Source: Streptomyces sp. NBC_00306 (GTDB lineage Bacteria; Actinomycetota; Actinomycetes; Streptomycetales; Streptomycetaceae). Taken from it: a stretch of 64,000 bases of DNA. Made by a program: the position numbers and the translations under genes. Positions 41,658 through 50,133 of the stretch are shown here, piece after piece. Position 1 is the first letter of the stretch; each line of letters starts with the position of its first letter. A model generated the notes under the pieces. The model was not told where the DNA came from, made no database searches, and was given only the letters and a program-made list of their open reading frames with translations. The stretch is taken from positions 7,440,001-7,504,000 of the forward strand of contig NZ_CP108032.1 in assembly GCF_036169555.1 (NCBI RefSeq), in the 5' to 3' direction.

Positions 41658-42707
41658 ATGAGCCGCCCCACCGACAGCGACGGCAGCACGCGCGACGACC
41701 AGGGGGGCAACGCCGGGTACGGGAAGAAGCCCTTCAAGCGGTCCACCAGTCATTTCGCCGACCGCATCACCGCCGACGGGAGGGACGGCTGGCCGGTGGA
41801 GGCGGGCCGCTACCGCCTGGTGGTGAGCCGTGCCTGCCCCTGGGCGAGCCGCGCGCTCGTCTCCCGGCGGCTCCTCGGGCTGGAGAACGCGGTACCGCTC
41901 GCCGTCACCGACCCGATCCAGGACGACCGCAGCTGGCGCTTCACCCTCGACCCGGACGACCGCGACCCCGTGCTCGGGATCCGGTTCCTCAGCGAGGCGT
42001 ACGACGCGCGGGAGAAGGACTACCCGGGCGGCGTCAGCGTGCCGGCGATCGTGGACGTCCCCACCGGCGAGCTCGTCACCAACGACTACCAGCAGATCAC
42101 CCTGGACTTCGCGACGGAGTGGACGGCGCTGCACCGCCCCGGCGCCCCCGACCTCTACCCCGAGCGGCTCCGCGACGAGATGGACGAGGTGATGGACGGC
42201 ATCTACCGGAACGTCAACAACGGTGTCTACCGCGCCGGTTTCGCCTCGGAGCAGAAGGACTACGAAGCCGCGTACCGCGATGTGTTCCGGCAGCTCGATC
42301 TCGTCTCCGAGCGGCTGTCGGACAGGCGCTACCTCATGGGGGAGACGATCACGGAGGCGGACATCCGGCTGTTCACCACGCTCGTGCGCTTCGACGCGGT
42401 CTACCACGGTCACTTCAAGTGCAACCGCTCGAAACTGACCGAGGACCCGGTGCTGTGGGCGTACGTCCGGGACCTCTTCCAGACGCCCGGGTTCGGCGAC
42501 ACCGTCGACTTCGACCACATCAAGCGGCACTACTACCAGGTGCACGAAGGCATCAACCCGACGAAGATCGTGCCGCTGGGACCGGACACGTCGGGATGGC
42601 TGACCCCGCACCACCGCGAGGAGCTGGGCGGACGGCCCTTCGGCGACGGCACACCCCCGGGTCCGGTGCCCGCGGAGGAGGAGGTCCCGGCGGCCGGGCG
42701 CCCCTGA
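41658..42707 (+). CDS. Glutathionyl-hydroquinone reductase-like (xi-class GST) protein
   Basis: A 349-residue thioredoxin-fold plus helical GST protein of the YqjG/ECM4 type. The catalytic cysteine is C60 in SRACPWASR. The conserved 'FLSEAYDAREKDYPGG', 'VPAIVD...LVTNDYQQI', 'IYRNVNNGVYRAGFA' and the C-terminal 'FDHIKRHYYQVHEGINPTKIVPLGP' segments are all present. In organisms with glutathione these enzymes remove glutathione from hydroquinones. Actinomycetes use mycothiol, so the working thiol here is probably mycothiol (inference). The ATG has GGAAGGAG upstream. Confidence 0.9.
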   Translation: MSRPTDSDGSTRDDQGGNAGYGKKPFKRSTSHFADRITADGRDGWPVEAGRYRLVVSRACPWASRALVSRRLLGLENAVPLAVTDPIQDDRSWRFTLDPDDRDPVLGIRFLSEAYDAREKDYPGGVSVPAIVDVPTGELVTNDYQQITLDFATEWTALHRPGAPDLYPERLRDEMDEVMDGIYRNVNNGVYRAGFASEQKDYEAAYRDVFRQLDLVSERLSDRRYLMGETITEADIRLFTTLVRFDAVYHGHFKCNRSKLTEDPVLWAYVRDLFQTPGFGDTVDFDHIKRHYYQVHEGINPTKIVPLGPDTSGWLTPHHREELGGRPFGDGTPPGPVPAEEEVPAAGRP

Positions 42708-42719
42708 GCCCTGCCGGTC

Positions 42720-42743
42720 CGCGGGGGCCCTTGCGCCCCCGTG
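42720..42743 (+). terminator. Hairpin after the hydroquinone reductase gene
   Basis: The arms 42720-42728 and 42735-42743 pair over nine bases with one G-T step around a 6-base loop. It starts 13 bases past the stop codon. Confidence 0.65.
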
Positions 42744-42922
42744 GGGGCCGAATCCCTGTCGACACCGCCCGCCGTCGCCGGGAACGGACACGACCCGGTA
42801 CGCCCTCGAACGGTGGATCTGTCACGGCCGTGCCCCATACGTACCGACACCGTGACGAACGCCCCGTGCGCCCCCTATGCGGCGGTACCTTCGCTCTGCG
42901 TACCGAAGCCTTGGGGGACACC

Positions 42923-43588
42923 ATGCGCAAGACCCTGTTCGCCGCTGCCGTCACCGCCGCCACCTGCCTCGCCCTGACCGCATGCGAGGGCGGCGCCGAG
43001 GCCGGCGGCGACGCCGCCGCGCCGTCCACGACACGAACGCTGCCCACGGCGCCCGCGACACCCGCGTCCGCCACACCCTCACCCGCCGGTGAACCGGGCC
43101 CCACGGACGCCGGGCCCGCCGCTCTCGACCTCGGCGAGCCGTCCCGGACCGTGGGCGCCAGGACCGTCGGAATCCTGGAGATCACCCCGTCGTCCGTGGT
43201 CTATGCCGACGAAGGCGCCGGCGCGACACCGCAGTCCGGCGTCTTCGCCGTCGTGACGATGAAGGAGAAGTCGCTCAGCGCCAACCCTGCCGCCGAGGAA
43301 CTGCCGGCCGCCGGCGGTGGCTGGGAGTGGCTGACGCCCGACGGGCGGACGATCCCCGCCGGCAACGGCAACGCCCGCCAGGTCGCCCTCGACGGATACG
43401 ACAGCTCCGGCCCCCTCGAACCGGGTGCCACGCGGATGGCCGCCAAGGTCTTCGACCTCACTCCCGCGCAGGCCAGGAGCGGCAGGATCGTCTACACGGA
43501 CGGCGTGCAGGCTTCCTACCGCTGGAAGATGCCGGCCGGCAGCACAGGTCCCGAAGTCGCCGATGTGGAAGGGCAGTTGGCGCCCTGA
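42923..43588 (+). CDS. Putative lipoprotein
   Basis: A 221-residue exported protein with a lipoprotein signal: basic MRK start, hydrophobic core, and lipobox L-T-A-C at residues 18-21. Residues 22-70 are a Pro/Ser/Thr/Ala-rich spacer. The mature domain (about 70-215) is beta-rich, with 'VFAVVTMKEKSLSANP' and 'FDLTPAQARSGRIVYTDG', in the style of the DUF4352-like immunoglobulin-fold lipoproteins of Streptomyces. There is no enzyme motif. It is followed 82 bases later by the epimerase-like gene on the same strand. Confidence 0.8.
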   Translation: MRKTLFAAAVTAATCLALTACEGGAEAGGDAAAPSTTRTLPTAPATPASATPSPAGEPGPTDAGPAALDLGEPSRTVGARTVGILEITPSSVVYADEGAGATPQSGVFAVVTMKEKSLSANPAAEELPAAGGGWEWLTPDGRTIPAGNGNARQVALDGYDSSGPLEPGATRMAAKVFDLTPAQARSGRIVYTDGVQASYRWKMPAGSTGPEVADVEGQLAP

Positions 43589-43670
43589 CCGTCCTGGCCC
43601 GTTCACCGCGCGGATCATGGAGACTGGACGGAACCGCGACCGTGCGGTGACCGACCTTCGAGGAGCTGCG

Positions 43671-44615
43671 ATGACCTCGCCCGGCGATGGGCTTCATGTG
43701 GTGTTCGGCGCCACCGGTGCGATCGGGAGCGCGGTGGTGGCCGAACTGCTGCGCCGGGGACGCCCGGTGCGGGCCGTGAGCCGCGGTGGCCGTGCTCCGG
43801 AAGGTGCCGAGGGAGTCGCCGCCGACGCCGCCGACCCGGCCCAGGCCGCTTCGGCGGCCGCCGGGGCAGCGGTCGTCCACCACTGCGCCGCCCCTGCGTA
43901 CACCCGGTGGCCCGAGCTGTTCCCCGTGCTGACCCGCTCCGTGCTGGCCGCCGCCGAGTCCGCGGGTGCCAAGCTGGTGTTCGCCGACAATCTGTACTCC
44001 TACGGACCCGTCGACGGGCCTCTGCGTGAGGACCTCCCGGCCGCGGCGCAGGGCCGCAAGGGGCGGACGCGCACCGCCATGGCGGCCGAACTGCTCGACG
44101 CGCACCGCGCGGGCCGGGCTCGGGTCGCGATCGGCCGGGCGTCGGACTACTACGGGCCGCGGGGCACCAACTCCACCGCGGGCGAGACCCTGTTCGGGCG
44201 TCTCCTGGCCGGCAGGAAGCCCCAGTGGATCGGCAGTACGGTCCAGCCGCACACGCTGCACTACCTGCCGGACATCGCGCGGGGGCTTGTCACGCTCGCC
44301 GACCGCCCCGAGGCAGACGGCCAGGTCTGGCACCTGCCGGCCGACGAAGCGCTGACCGCCCAGCAGTTCACCGATCTCGCCGCCGAGACCGCCGGACGAC
44401 CCGTGCCGGCCCCGATCGCCGTCGCGGGACCGGCCGTGCTCGCCGTGGGCGGACTGTTCTCACCGATGCTGCGCGAACTGCGGGAGACCGCCTACCAGTT
44501 CAGCGCTCCCTTCGTCGTCGACAGCTCGAAGTTCGGCACCGCACTGGGCCCGTTCGAACCCACACCGCACGCGGAGGCGGTGGCCGTGACCGTCGAGTGG
44601 TTCCGCTCCCGGTGA
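43671..44615 (+). CDS. NAD-dependent epimerase/dehydratase-like (extended SDR) protein
   Basis: A 314-residue extended short-chain dehydrogenase-like protein. The dinucleotide loop GATGAIGSA (residues 13-21) is intact. The active-site region is altered: instead of Y-x-x-x-K it reads 'DNLYSYGPVDGPLRED', which resembles atypical SDRs where Tyr is kept but the lysine is lost. Later segments 'RASDYYGPRG' and 'TLHYLPDIARGLVTLAD' match the epimerase family. It may therefore bind NAD(P) with regulatory or unusual catalysis. AGGAG lies six bases before the ATG. Confidence 0.85.
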   Translation: MTSPGDGLHVVFGATGAIGSAVVAELLRRGRPVRAVSRGGRAPEGAEGVAADAADPAQAASAAAGAAVVHHCAAPAYTRWPELFPVLTRSVLAAAESAGAKLVFADNLYSYGPVDGPLREDLPAAAQGRKGRTRTAMAAELLDAHRAGRARVAIGRASDYYGPRGTNSTAGETLFGRLLAGRKPQWIGSTVQPHTLHYLPDIARGLVTLADRPEADGQVWHLPADEALTAQQFTDLAAETAGRPVPAPIAVAGPAVLAVGGLFSPMLRELRETAYQFSAPFVVDSSKFGTALGPFEPTPHAEAVAVTVEWFRSR

Positions 44616-44630
44616 CGCCCCCGCGAGGTC

Positions 44631-45479
44631 TCAGGCGCTCCTGCGGGCGGTGACGAGGAGGTACTCCCAGTCCAGCGCGGTGGTCCCGGAGGCGTCCGCG
44701 TGGCGCAGGGCGAGGTCGTCGAGGTCACGGTCCAGCGCGGCGACCTTCTCGGCGTCGTCCGCGATGTTCCGGTAGGTGGCGACGGTCGGACCGTAGTTCG
44801 CCTTGAAGTACTCACGGAACGCGTCGGGCCTGTCGAAACGGCCGATCCGCACGGTCTGCCGGCGCGCCTCCAGGTCCGTCACCCGGTCGCCGAGGAGTTC
44901 GCGGACATGAGCTTCCCGACCCCACAGGGGCGGGGGCTGCGCGCCGGGAGGCGGCTTGGGGGCGTACGGCTTCATCGCCGCGAACATCTGCCCGACGAAG
45001 CCCTCCGGGGTCCAGCAGATCAGGCCGATGGTGCCGCCGGTCCGGCAGACCCGGACCAGTTCGTCCGCGGCGGCCTGATGGTGCGGCGCGAACATGACCC
45101 CGAGACACGACATCACCGTGTCGAACTCACCGTCGGCGAAGGGCAGCGCCTCGGCGTCGGCCTCCCGCCACTCCACTTCGGCCCCGCGCTCGACAGCGAG
45201 TTTGCGCCCGACGTCCAGCAGCTCCGGTGTGAGGTCACTGGCGACCACCTCGGCCCCCGCGAGGGCGGCGGGGATCGCGACGTTGCCGGTACCGGCGGCG
45301 ATGTCCAGCACCCGCTGCCCGCTCCGTACACCGCACGCCTCGACGAGGGTCGCGCCGAGATCAGGAATGAGCTCCGCCGCCACGGCGGAGTAGTCGCCCA
45401 GCGCCCACATCTTCCGGTGTTTCGTCTTCAGCGCGCGGTCGGCCTCGGCGGCCTCGGTGGCTTCGGTGGCTTCGGTCAT
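44631..45479 (-). CDS. SAM-dependent methyltransferase (UbiE-like)
   Basis: A 282-residue class I methyltransferase. Motif I is VLDIAAGTGNVAIPAA (about 57-72), the acidic residue of the second strand is in 'VVASDLTPELL', and 'EADAEALPFADGEFDTVMS' is motif II/III. The N-terminus has a run of TEA/AEA repeats. It is divergent from an HxlR regulator with a GTAC-N7-GTAC element in the gap, so it is probably that regulator's target. The substrate is unknown. Confidence 0.88.
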   Translation of the reverse strand: MTEATEATEAAEADRALKTKHRKMWALGDYSAVAAELIPDLGATLVEACGVRSGQRVLDIAAGTGNVAIPAALAGAEVVASDLTPELLDVGRKLAVERGAEVEWREADAEALPFADGEFDTVMSCLGVMFAPHHQAAADELVRVCRTGGTIGLICWTPEGFVGQMFAAMKPYAPKPPPGAQPPPLWGREAHVRELLGDRVTDLEARRQTVRIGRFDRPDAFREYFKANYGPTVATYRNIADDAEKVAALDRDLDDLALRHADASGTTALDWEYLLVTARRSA

Positions 45480-45562
45480 GACGGCTCTCCTCGGCTCTTG
45501 CGCCGGACGGACACTGGCCGGCGCCCTGTATCGAGCGTAGGAAACGAACGGACACCGCCCTA

Positions 45563-45577
45563 GTACGGAATCTGTAC
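45563..45577. promoter_or_regulatory. Candidate HxlR operator
   Basis: Two GTAC boxes (45563-45566 and 45574-45577) flank a 7-base centre in the 177-base gap between the divergent methyltransferase and hxlR genes. Spaced GTAC half-sites are described for HxlR-type regulators. Confidence 0.5.
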
Positions 45578-45656
45578 CAGCGGCCCCCGGGACGGAAGCC
45601 GTATCCGTCGCCCGCCGTCGGTGGTCGGGTCACCGGACCGGCCGTAGCCTGCCCCT

Positions 45657-46334
45657 ATGGGGTCCTCGTACTACCAGTTCTGCCCCGTCGCCAAGGCGAT
45701 GGAGCTGCTCGACGAACGCTGGACGCTGCTCGTCGTACGGGAGCTGGTGACCGGCACCGAGCACTTCAACGAGCTGCGTCGCGGGGTGCCGCGGATGTCC
45801 CCCACGCTGCTCTCGAAACGGCTTCAGCAGCTGGTGCGCGCCGGGATCGTGGAGCGGCGTGCGGAGGGGCACGAGGTCCGGTACGTCCTGACGCCGGCCG
45901 GCGAGGAGCTGCGTCCGGTGATCGAGGCGCTGAGCGTCTGGGGGGTGCGCTGGATCGGGGAGCTCGGCGACAAGGATCTCGACCCGAAACTGTTGCTGTG
46001 GGACATGCATCGCCGCGTCGACCACGGAGCCGTACCCGACGGCCGGTCGGTGATCCGGTTCCTGTTCTCGGACGTGCCCCTCCCGGTACGGGACTGGTGG
46101 CTGGTGATCACGCCGACCGAGGCGGATGTCTGCGACCGCGACCCGGGGTTCGAGGTGACCGTCACGGTTTCCGCCGCCCTGCGGCGCATGATCGAGATCT
46201 GGCGCGGCGACCTGGCCTGGGCCGAGGCCCTGCGCTCGGGCGCGGTCGAGGTACAGGGACCCGAGGCGTTGCGCAGGGCGGTCCCGGTCTGGTTCACCCT
46301 GCCGCCGTTCGCGACGGTGCCGCGGGCCTTCTGA
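45657..46334 (+). CDS. HxlR-family regulator with a C-terminal sterol-carrier-like domain
   Basis: A 225-residue regulator. The winged helix occupies residues 1-105: 'FCPVAKAMELLDERWTLLVV', 'NELRRGVPRMSPTLLSKRL', and the wing 'EVRYVLTPAGEEL'. The C-terminal 115 residues look SCP2-like, a layout common in actinobacterial HxlR proteins, and may bind a lipid or other ligand. It is divergent from a methyltransferase gene. The ATG at 45657 begins the conserved sequence at once; there is no strong ribosome site. Confidence 0.87.
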   Translation: MGSSYYQFCPVAKAMELLDERWTLLVVRELVTGTEHFNELRRGVPRMSPTLLSKRLQQLVRAGIVERRAEGHEVRYVLTPAGEELRPVIEALSVWGVRWIGELGDKDLDPKLLLWDMHRRVDHGAVPDGRSVIRFLFSDVPLPVRDWWLVITPTEADVCDRDPGFEVTVTVSAALRRMIEIWRGDLAWAEALRSGAVEVQGPEALRRAVPVWFTLPPFATVPRAF

Positions 46335-46390
46335 GACCTGCGAACCCCCGGCGAACAGCGGCTCGGCCGGCCGTCGCGGGAGCTCCTCGC

Positions 46391-46852
46391 CTACGGCCCC
46401 GGCTTCCAGACGTAGCGGACGTCCGGCTCCCGCTCCTCGTTGCGCGAGCCGTCGGTGCGCTCCACCTCCGTGAAGCCGTGGCGCTCGTAGAACCGCCCCG
46501 CGGGCCCGTTGACCTGGAACGTCCACAGCGCCAGCCCGTCGGGGCGCTGTCGCTTGGCCAGCGCGACGAGCCGGTCGCCCAGCCCGCGGCCCCGCCACGA
46601 CGGATCCAGGTACAGCTGCTCCAGTTCCCCACCGTCGAGCACCAGCAGCCCGGCGACCGAGCCGCCGGCGAGTGCGACCCAGCTCTCGTGGTGGGGAACG
46701 ACCACGTGCGCGAACCACGCCCGTACCTCGTCGTCGCTGTGTGCCCGCCGCACCGTGGGAAGGGCCGCGGAGAAGGAGCGCAGCCAGGTGCGGGCCATCT
46801 CATCCGCGTCCGCGTCTTCCGCGCGCCGCAGGAGCAGGTCGTCGCTGTTCAT
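46391..46852 (-). CDS. GNAT family N-acetyltransferase
   Basis: A 153-residue GNAT enzyme. 'LLLRRAEDADADEMARTWL' opens the fold. The acetyl-CoA loop is W-R-G-R-G-L-G-D-R (motif A), preceded by 'LEQLYLDPS'. 'LWTFQVNGPAGRFYERHGF' is motif B. The substrate is unknown. The ATG at 46852 is chosen over 46870 because the GNAT core starts here. It converges with the HxlR gene and is divergent from the next methyltransferase. Confidence 0.88.
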   Translation of the reverse strand: MNSDDLLLRRAEDADADEMARTWLRSFSAALPTVRRAHSDDEVRAWFAHVVVPHHESWVALAGGSVAGLLVLDGGELEQLYLDPSWRGRGLGDRLVALAKRQRPDGLALWTFQVNGPAGRFYERHGFTEVERTDGSRNEEREPDVRYVWKPGP

Positions 46853-46989
46853 GGAGGGAGACTCTTCCACAGACGGGCGGACACCCCGGGTGCGAGCATG
46901 GGATCAGGGCAGCGGCCGACGCGAGACCGGCGGGGAACCGGCCGCCTGCCCGGTGGACGACCAGTGGGCTCACTGCGGAAGGAAAGGCC

Positions 46990-47808
46990 ATGGGGGACTC
47001 CCGACCGACCTCCGAATTCCACGCGGGGAACATCTCCGCGTCGAGCGTCGAACGGCTCGTCGCCGCCCTGGACGCGCAGGAGGGCACCCCCGGAGTGCGC
47101 CGCCTGCGTGCCTGGGCGCATCGCGGGCTGGACGCTCGGCCCGGGGAGCGGGTGCTCGACATCGGCACGGGCACCGGATCGGAGGTGCGGGCGCTCGCCG
47201 CGGCGGTTTCGCCCGGCGGCGACGCGCTGGGCGTGGAGCCGAACCCCGGTCTGCGTGCGGTCGCCGAGCAGCGAACCGCCGAAGCGGGCAGCACCGCCCG
47301 CTTCGCCGAGGGCGACGCACTGGCGCTGCCCCTCGATGACGCCTCGGTCGACCTGGTGTGGTGCGAGCGGGTGTTCCAGCACCTCGACGAGCCGCAGAAG
47401 GCGGCCGGGGAGATCGCACGCGTCCTGAGGCCCGGCGGCCGCGTCGCCCTCCTCGACACCGACTGGGCGACCGCCATCCTGCACCCCGGCGAACCCGAGG
47501 TGGTGAAGGCTTTGAGCGCCGCCGCGCTCGCCGCCGCGGCCAACCCCTACGCGGGGCGCAGGCTCGTCGGTCAGCTGCGGGCCGAGGGGTTCGAGATCGA
47601 CGACGTGGGCTCTCAGGCCCTCATCCAGGACAGGCTGGAGACCGTGGAGCCGCTGATCAGGATGCTGGGGGAAACGGCTGTACGCAGTGGGCTGATCACC
47701 GAGCCCCAGCGGGACCGGCTGTACGAGGAGCTGACGGCGGCCGGCGAGCACGGTGCCCTCCACCTGTCCGTGACCATGTTCGGCGTGATCGCCCACCGCC
47801 CGGACTGA
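46990..47808 (+). CDS. SAM-dependent methyltransferase
   Basis: A 272-residue class I methyltransferase. The SAM loop is VLDIGTGTGSEVRALA (about residues 55-70), followed by 'GVEPNPGLRAVAEQ' and 'ALPLDDASVDLVWCERVFQHL' and the post-motif III 'EIARVLRPGGRVALLDTDW'. GGAAAGG lies just before the ATG. The substrate is not predictable from sequence. It is followed 101 bases later by a small basic protein gene. Confidence 0.9.
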   Translation: MGDSRPTSEFHAGNISASSVERLVAALDAQEGTPGVRRLRAWAHRGLDARPGERVLDIGTGTGSEVRALAAAVSPGGDALGVEPNPGLRAVAEQRTAEAGSTARFAEGDALALPLDDASVDLVWCERVFQHLDEPQKAAGEIARVLRPGGRVALLDTDWATAILHPGEPEVVKALSAAALAAAANPYAGRRLVGQLRAEGFEIDDVGSQALIQDRLETVEPLIRMLGETAVRSGLITEPQRDRLYEELTAAGEHGALHLSVTMFGVIAHRPD

Positions 47809-47909
47809 CCGGAGTGGGCCGAACCGCGGATGCTTCCTCCCCGACACACATCGACCGGGCGACCGGGGGTAGGCACTCCGTGACGCATAGGTGATCAGTT
47901 GGAGGAGAC

Positions 47910-48053
47910 ATGGCCGGAATCCTGGACCGCATCAAGTCGTTCGCCCGCAGTCCCAAGGGACGCCGGATGATCGAGCAGGGCCGGAGGGCCGCCGCCGACC
48001 CGCGCAAGCGCGCCCAGGCGAAGGAGACGCTGCGGAAGTTCCGGTCGCGCTGA
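47910..48053 (+). CDS. Small basic 47-aa protein
   Basis: This short gene is below usual ORF cut-offs. It encodes 47 residues with 15 Arg/Lys and no cysteine, beginning MAGILDRIKSFARSPKGRR and ending RKFRSR. It is probably one long amphipathic helix. TTGGAGGAG lies six bases before the ATG, the best ribosome site in this part of the window, which supports it as real. Candidate roles are nucleic-acid or membrane binding. I do not recognise the family with certainty. Confidence 0.75.
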   Translation: MAGILDRIKSFARSPKGRRMIEQGRRAAADPRKRAQAKETLRKFRSR

Positions 48054-48069
48054 CCGCGCCCGGAATGCT

Positions 48070-49995
48070 TCAGCGGAGCCTTCTGCACAGCAGGGCGTCA
48101 GGCGTCCTCGACGAGCCGACGCGGCCGGTGTACGCGACCCCGGCCGCGTACTCGTCGTCCGCGCACTGCCCCTTGTAGCGCCCCTGCGCGAAGTCCCCGC
48201 CCTTCGGGGCCGCGGGACGGTTGTCGCCGCGGTCGAACCACACGGTCCGGCCGCCGCCACCGGGCGCCGCGTCGGAGGCTGCGCACAGAACGGCGGAGAC
48301 CGCTGCCCCACGGACGCTGTAACCGATGAGCAGATGGCGGGGCGGGCACTCCAGCTTGGTGTACCCGGGGGCCCAGTCGCCCGTGCCGACGTACCGCTCG
48401 TCGCGCACCACCTCATGTCCGGCACCCGGGGCCCACGGGTCGCGTGCGCCGGCGTCCGTGCACAGCCCCCGGTTGCCGGTGTGCCCGAGGCCGGCGAGCC
48501 GCTGACCGTCGGGGCAGACCGCCTTGCGCGCGCCGGAGTCCCAGTCGGGCAGGGCGCGCATTCGTAGGGACTGGACGAAGTCCCCGTGGTCGGGACTGAG
48601 CATCGACCAGCGGTCGACCGGGGCCACCTGGCCACTGCGCCCGTCGGCGGCGATCAGCCGGCTCCAGGCACCGGCACGCCAGTCGTCACCGTCGAACACC
48701 CCGATCCGCCCGCCGGCCGCGTCCCAGTGCAGCAGCGCCCAGCCGTTGCCCTTCCGGTTCTCGTGCCATCCGACGAGCGGCCAGTACGCGAAGTCGGCGT
48801 TGGTCTGGACGAGGAAGTCGACGAAGTTCTCGAACCACGCCCGCTGCTTCTCACCGTGCTCGTCCCGGCCGCCGACGCCGAACTCGCTGATCCACACCGG
48901 GGCGGTGAAGTGACGGTCCCCTTCGCCGCTCACATAGAACGCCTGTCGGCGCAGTACGTCGTGGAGTTCGGCGCGGGTGAAGTCCCGGTAGCGGTTGTCC
49001 GAGGTCTCACCGGTCCCGGTCGCGCCGCTGTGGCGGGGGCCCGTGTAGTCGTAGAAGTGCGCGGAGTAGACGAGTTTGCCGGACCTGACCAGGGTGTGCG
49101 AGAGCCGCTGGACGGGCTCGAGGGTGGGGCGCTCGTGCGGCAGGCCGTCGACGGGGATGCCGGTCCAGTTGATGCCCTCGACGACGATCAACAGGTCCGG
49201 GTTGGCCTCCTGGAGGATGCGGTCGCCGAGCCGCTGCGTCGCCGCGAACCAGTCGTGGCGGTCACCGAGGCCCCAGTTGGGGTCGTCCCACACCGAGCGG
49301 CGCACCTCGTTGTAGAGGTCGGCGCCCACGACGCGCGGGTTGGCGCGGTAGCGCCGTGCCATGAAGAGCCAGTCGTTCTCCCACGTCGCGTCGCTCTGGC
49401 TCGCGTTCCACCGCTCGTTGCCGTCGACGCCGCAGCACCAGCGTGTGGTGTTGGTGTGGTTGTTGAGGACGACCGCGAAGCCGGCGCCGGTGAGTGCCTC
49501 GACGGCCGCGTCGTACACCTGGAGCGGGGTCCTGCCGCGCAGCGACGGGTTGGCGGCCACCGACGCGTCCGCGACCGGACGGGTGTCGCGCAGCATCTCG
49601 TTGGAGAACGGCAACCGCACGCTGTTGAGGCCGAGTTCACGAAAGCCCTCGACGATCGAGGCCATGGAGGCGCGGTCCAGGCCCAGCGGCATACGGTCGG
49701 ACTTCTCGCCCGCGTGGTTGTCCGCGGCGTTGTCCGGGCTTCCCGACCCGGCCCAGGTCCCGCTCGCGCCGTGCCAGTTGCCCGACTTCAGCTTGAACCG
49801 GGTGCCGTCCGCGTCGACGATGTAGCGGCCGCGGGTGCTCAGCGGAGGGGTCCAGGCCGCCTGCCGCACGGCCGGCTTCGCAGCGGCCTCGGGGCGGGGC
49901 GATTCGACCGCTTGGGCCGGCAGCACGGCGGAGCCCGCCAGTAGGACGAGCACGGCGGCGGGCACCAACCTGATCAGGGACCTGTTCACGACCAT
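48070..49995 (-). CDS. Secreted GH5 cellulase-like glycosidase
   Basis: A 641-residue exported enzyme with a signal peptide in residues 5-29 (LIRLVPAAVLVLLAGSAVL, end AQA). The catalytic TIM barrel (about 50-420) shows the GH5 signature: acid/base E230 in DLYNEV and nucleophile E371 in WISEFGVGG, with 'LGLNSVRLPFSNEM' and 'VVLNNHTNTTRWCC' before. The C-terminal 190 residues ('SLRMRALPDWDSGARKAVCPDG...') form a cysteine-containing accessory domain that I do not recognise, perhaps for binding. The frame stays open far upstream, but that part lies opposite the monooxygenase gene and is not used. The start is ATG 49995 or GTG 49989. Confidence 0.88.
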   Translation of the reverse strand: MVVNRSLIRLVPAAVLVLLAGSAVLPAQAVESPRPEAAAKPAVRQAAWTPPLSTRGRYIVDADGTRFKLKSGNWHGASGTWAGSGSPDNAADNHAGEKSDRMPLGLDRASMASIVEGFRELGLNSVRLPFSNEMLRDTRPVADASVAANPSLRGRTPLQVYDAAVEALTGAGFAVVLNNHTNTTRWCCGVDGNERWNASQSDATWENDWLFMARRYRANPRVVGADLYNEVRRSVWDDPNWGLGDRHDWFAATQRLGDRILQEANPDLLIVVEGINWTGIPVDGLPHERPTLEPVQRLSHTLVRSGKLVYSAHFYDYTGPRHSGATGTGETSDNRYRDFTRAELHDVLRRQAFYVSGEGDRHFTAPVWISEFGVGGRDEHGEKQRAWFENFVDFLVQTNADFAYWPLVGWHENRKGNGWALLHWDAAGGRIGVFDGDDWRAGAWSRLIAADGRSGQVAPVDRWSMLSPDHGDFVQSLRMRALPDWDSGARKAVCPDGQRLAGLGHTGNRGLCTDAGARDPWAPGAGHEVVRDERYVGTGDWAPGYTKLECPPRHLLIGYSVRGAAVSAVLCAASDAAPGGGGRTVWFDRGDNRPAAPKGGDFAQGRYKGQCADDEYAAGVAYTGRVGSSRTPDALLCRRLR

Positions 49996-50133
49996 CCAAT
50001 TCGACGAACACCGGCCACGGGCACCCCGGTTGGCGGTTGACATGACTGCGCCATGATGGCGGGGCGAGGAAGCCGTGAACAGAGTTGCTCCGGACACATT
50101 CGCGGCCGCCGAGGCTGACTGAGCACCGCCATA

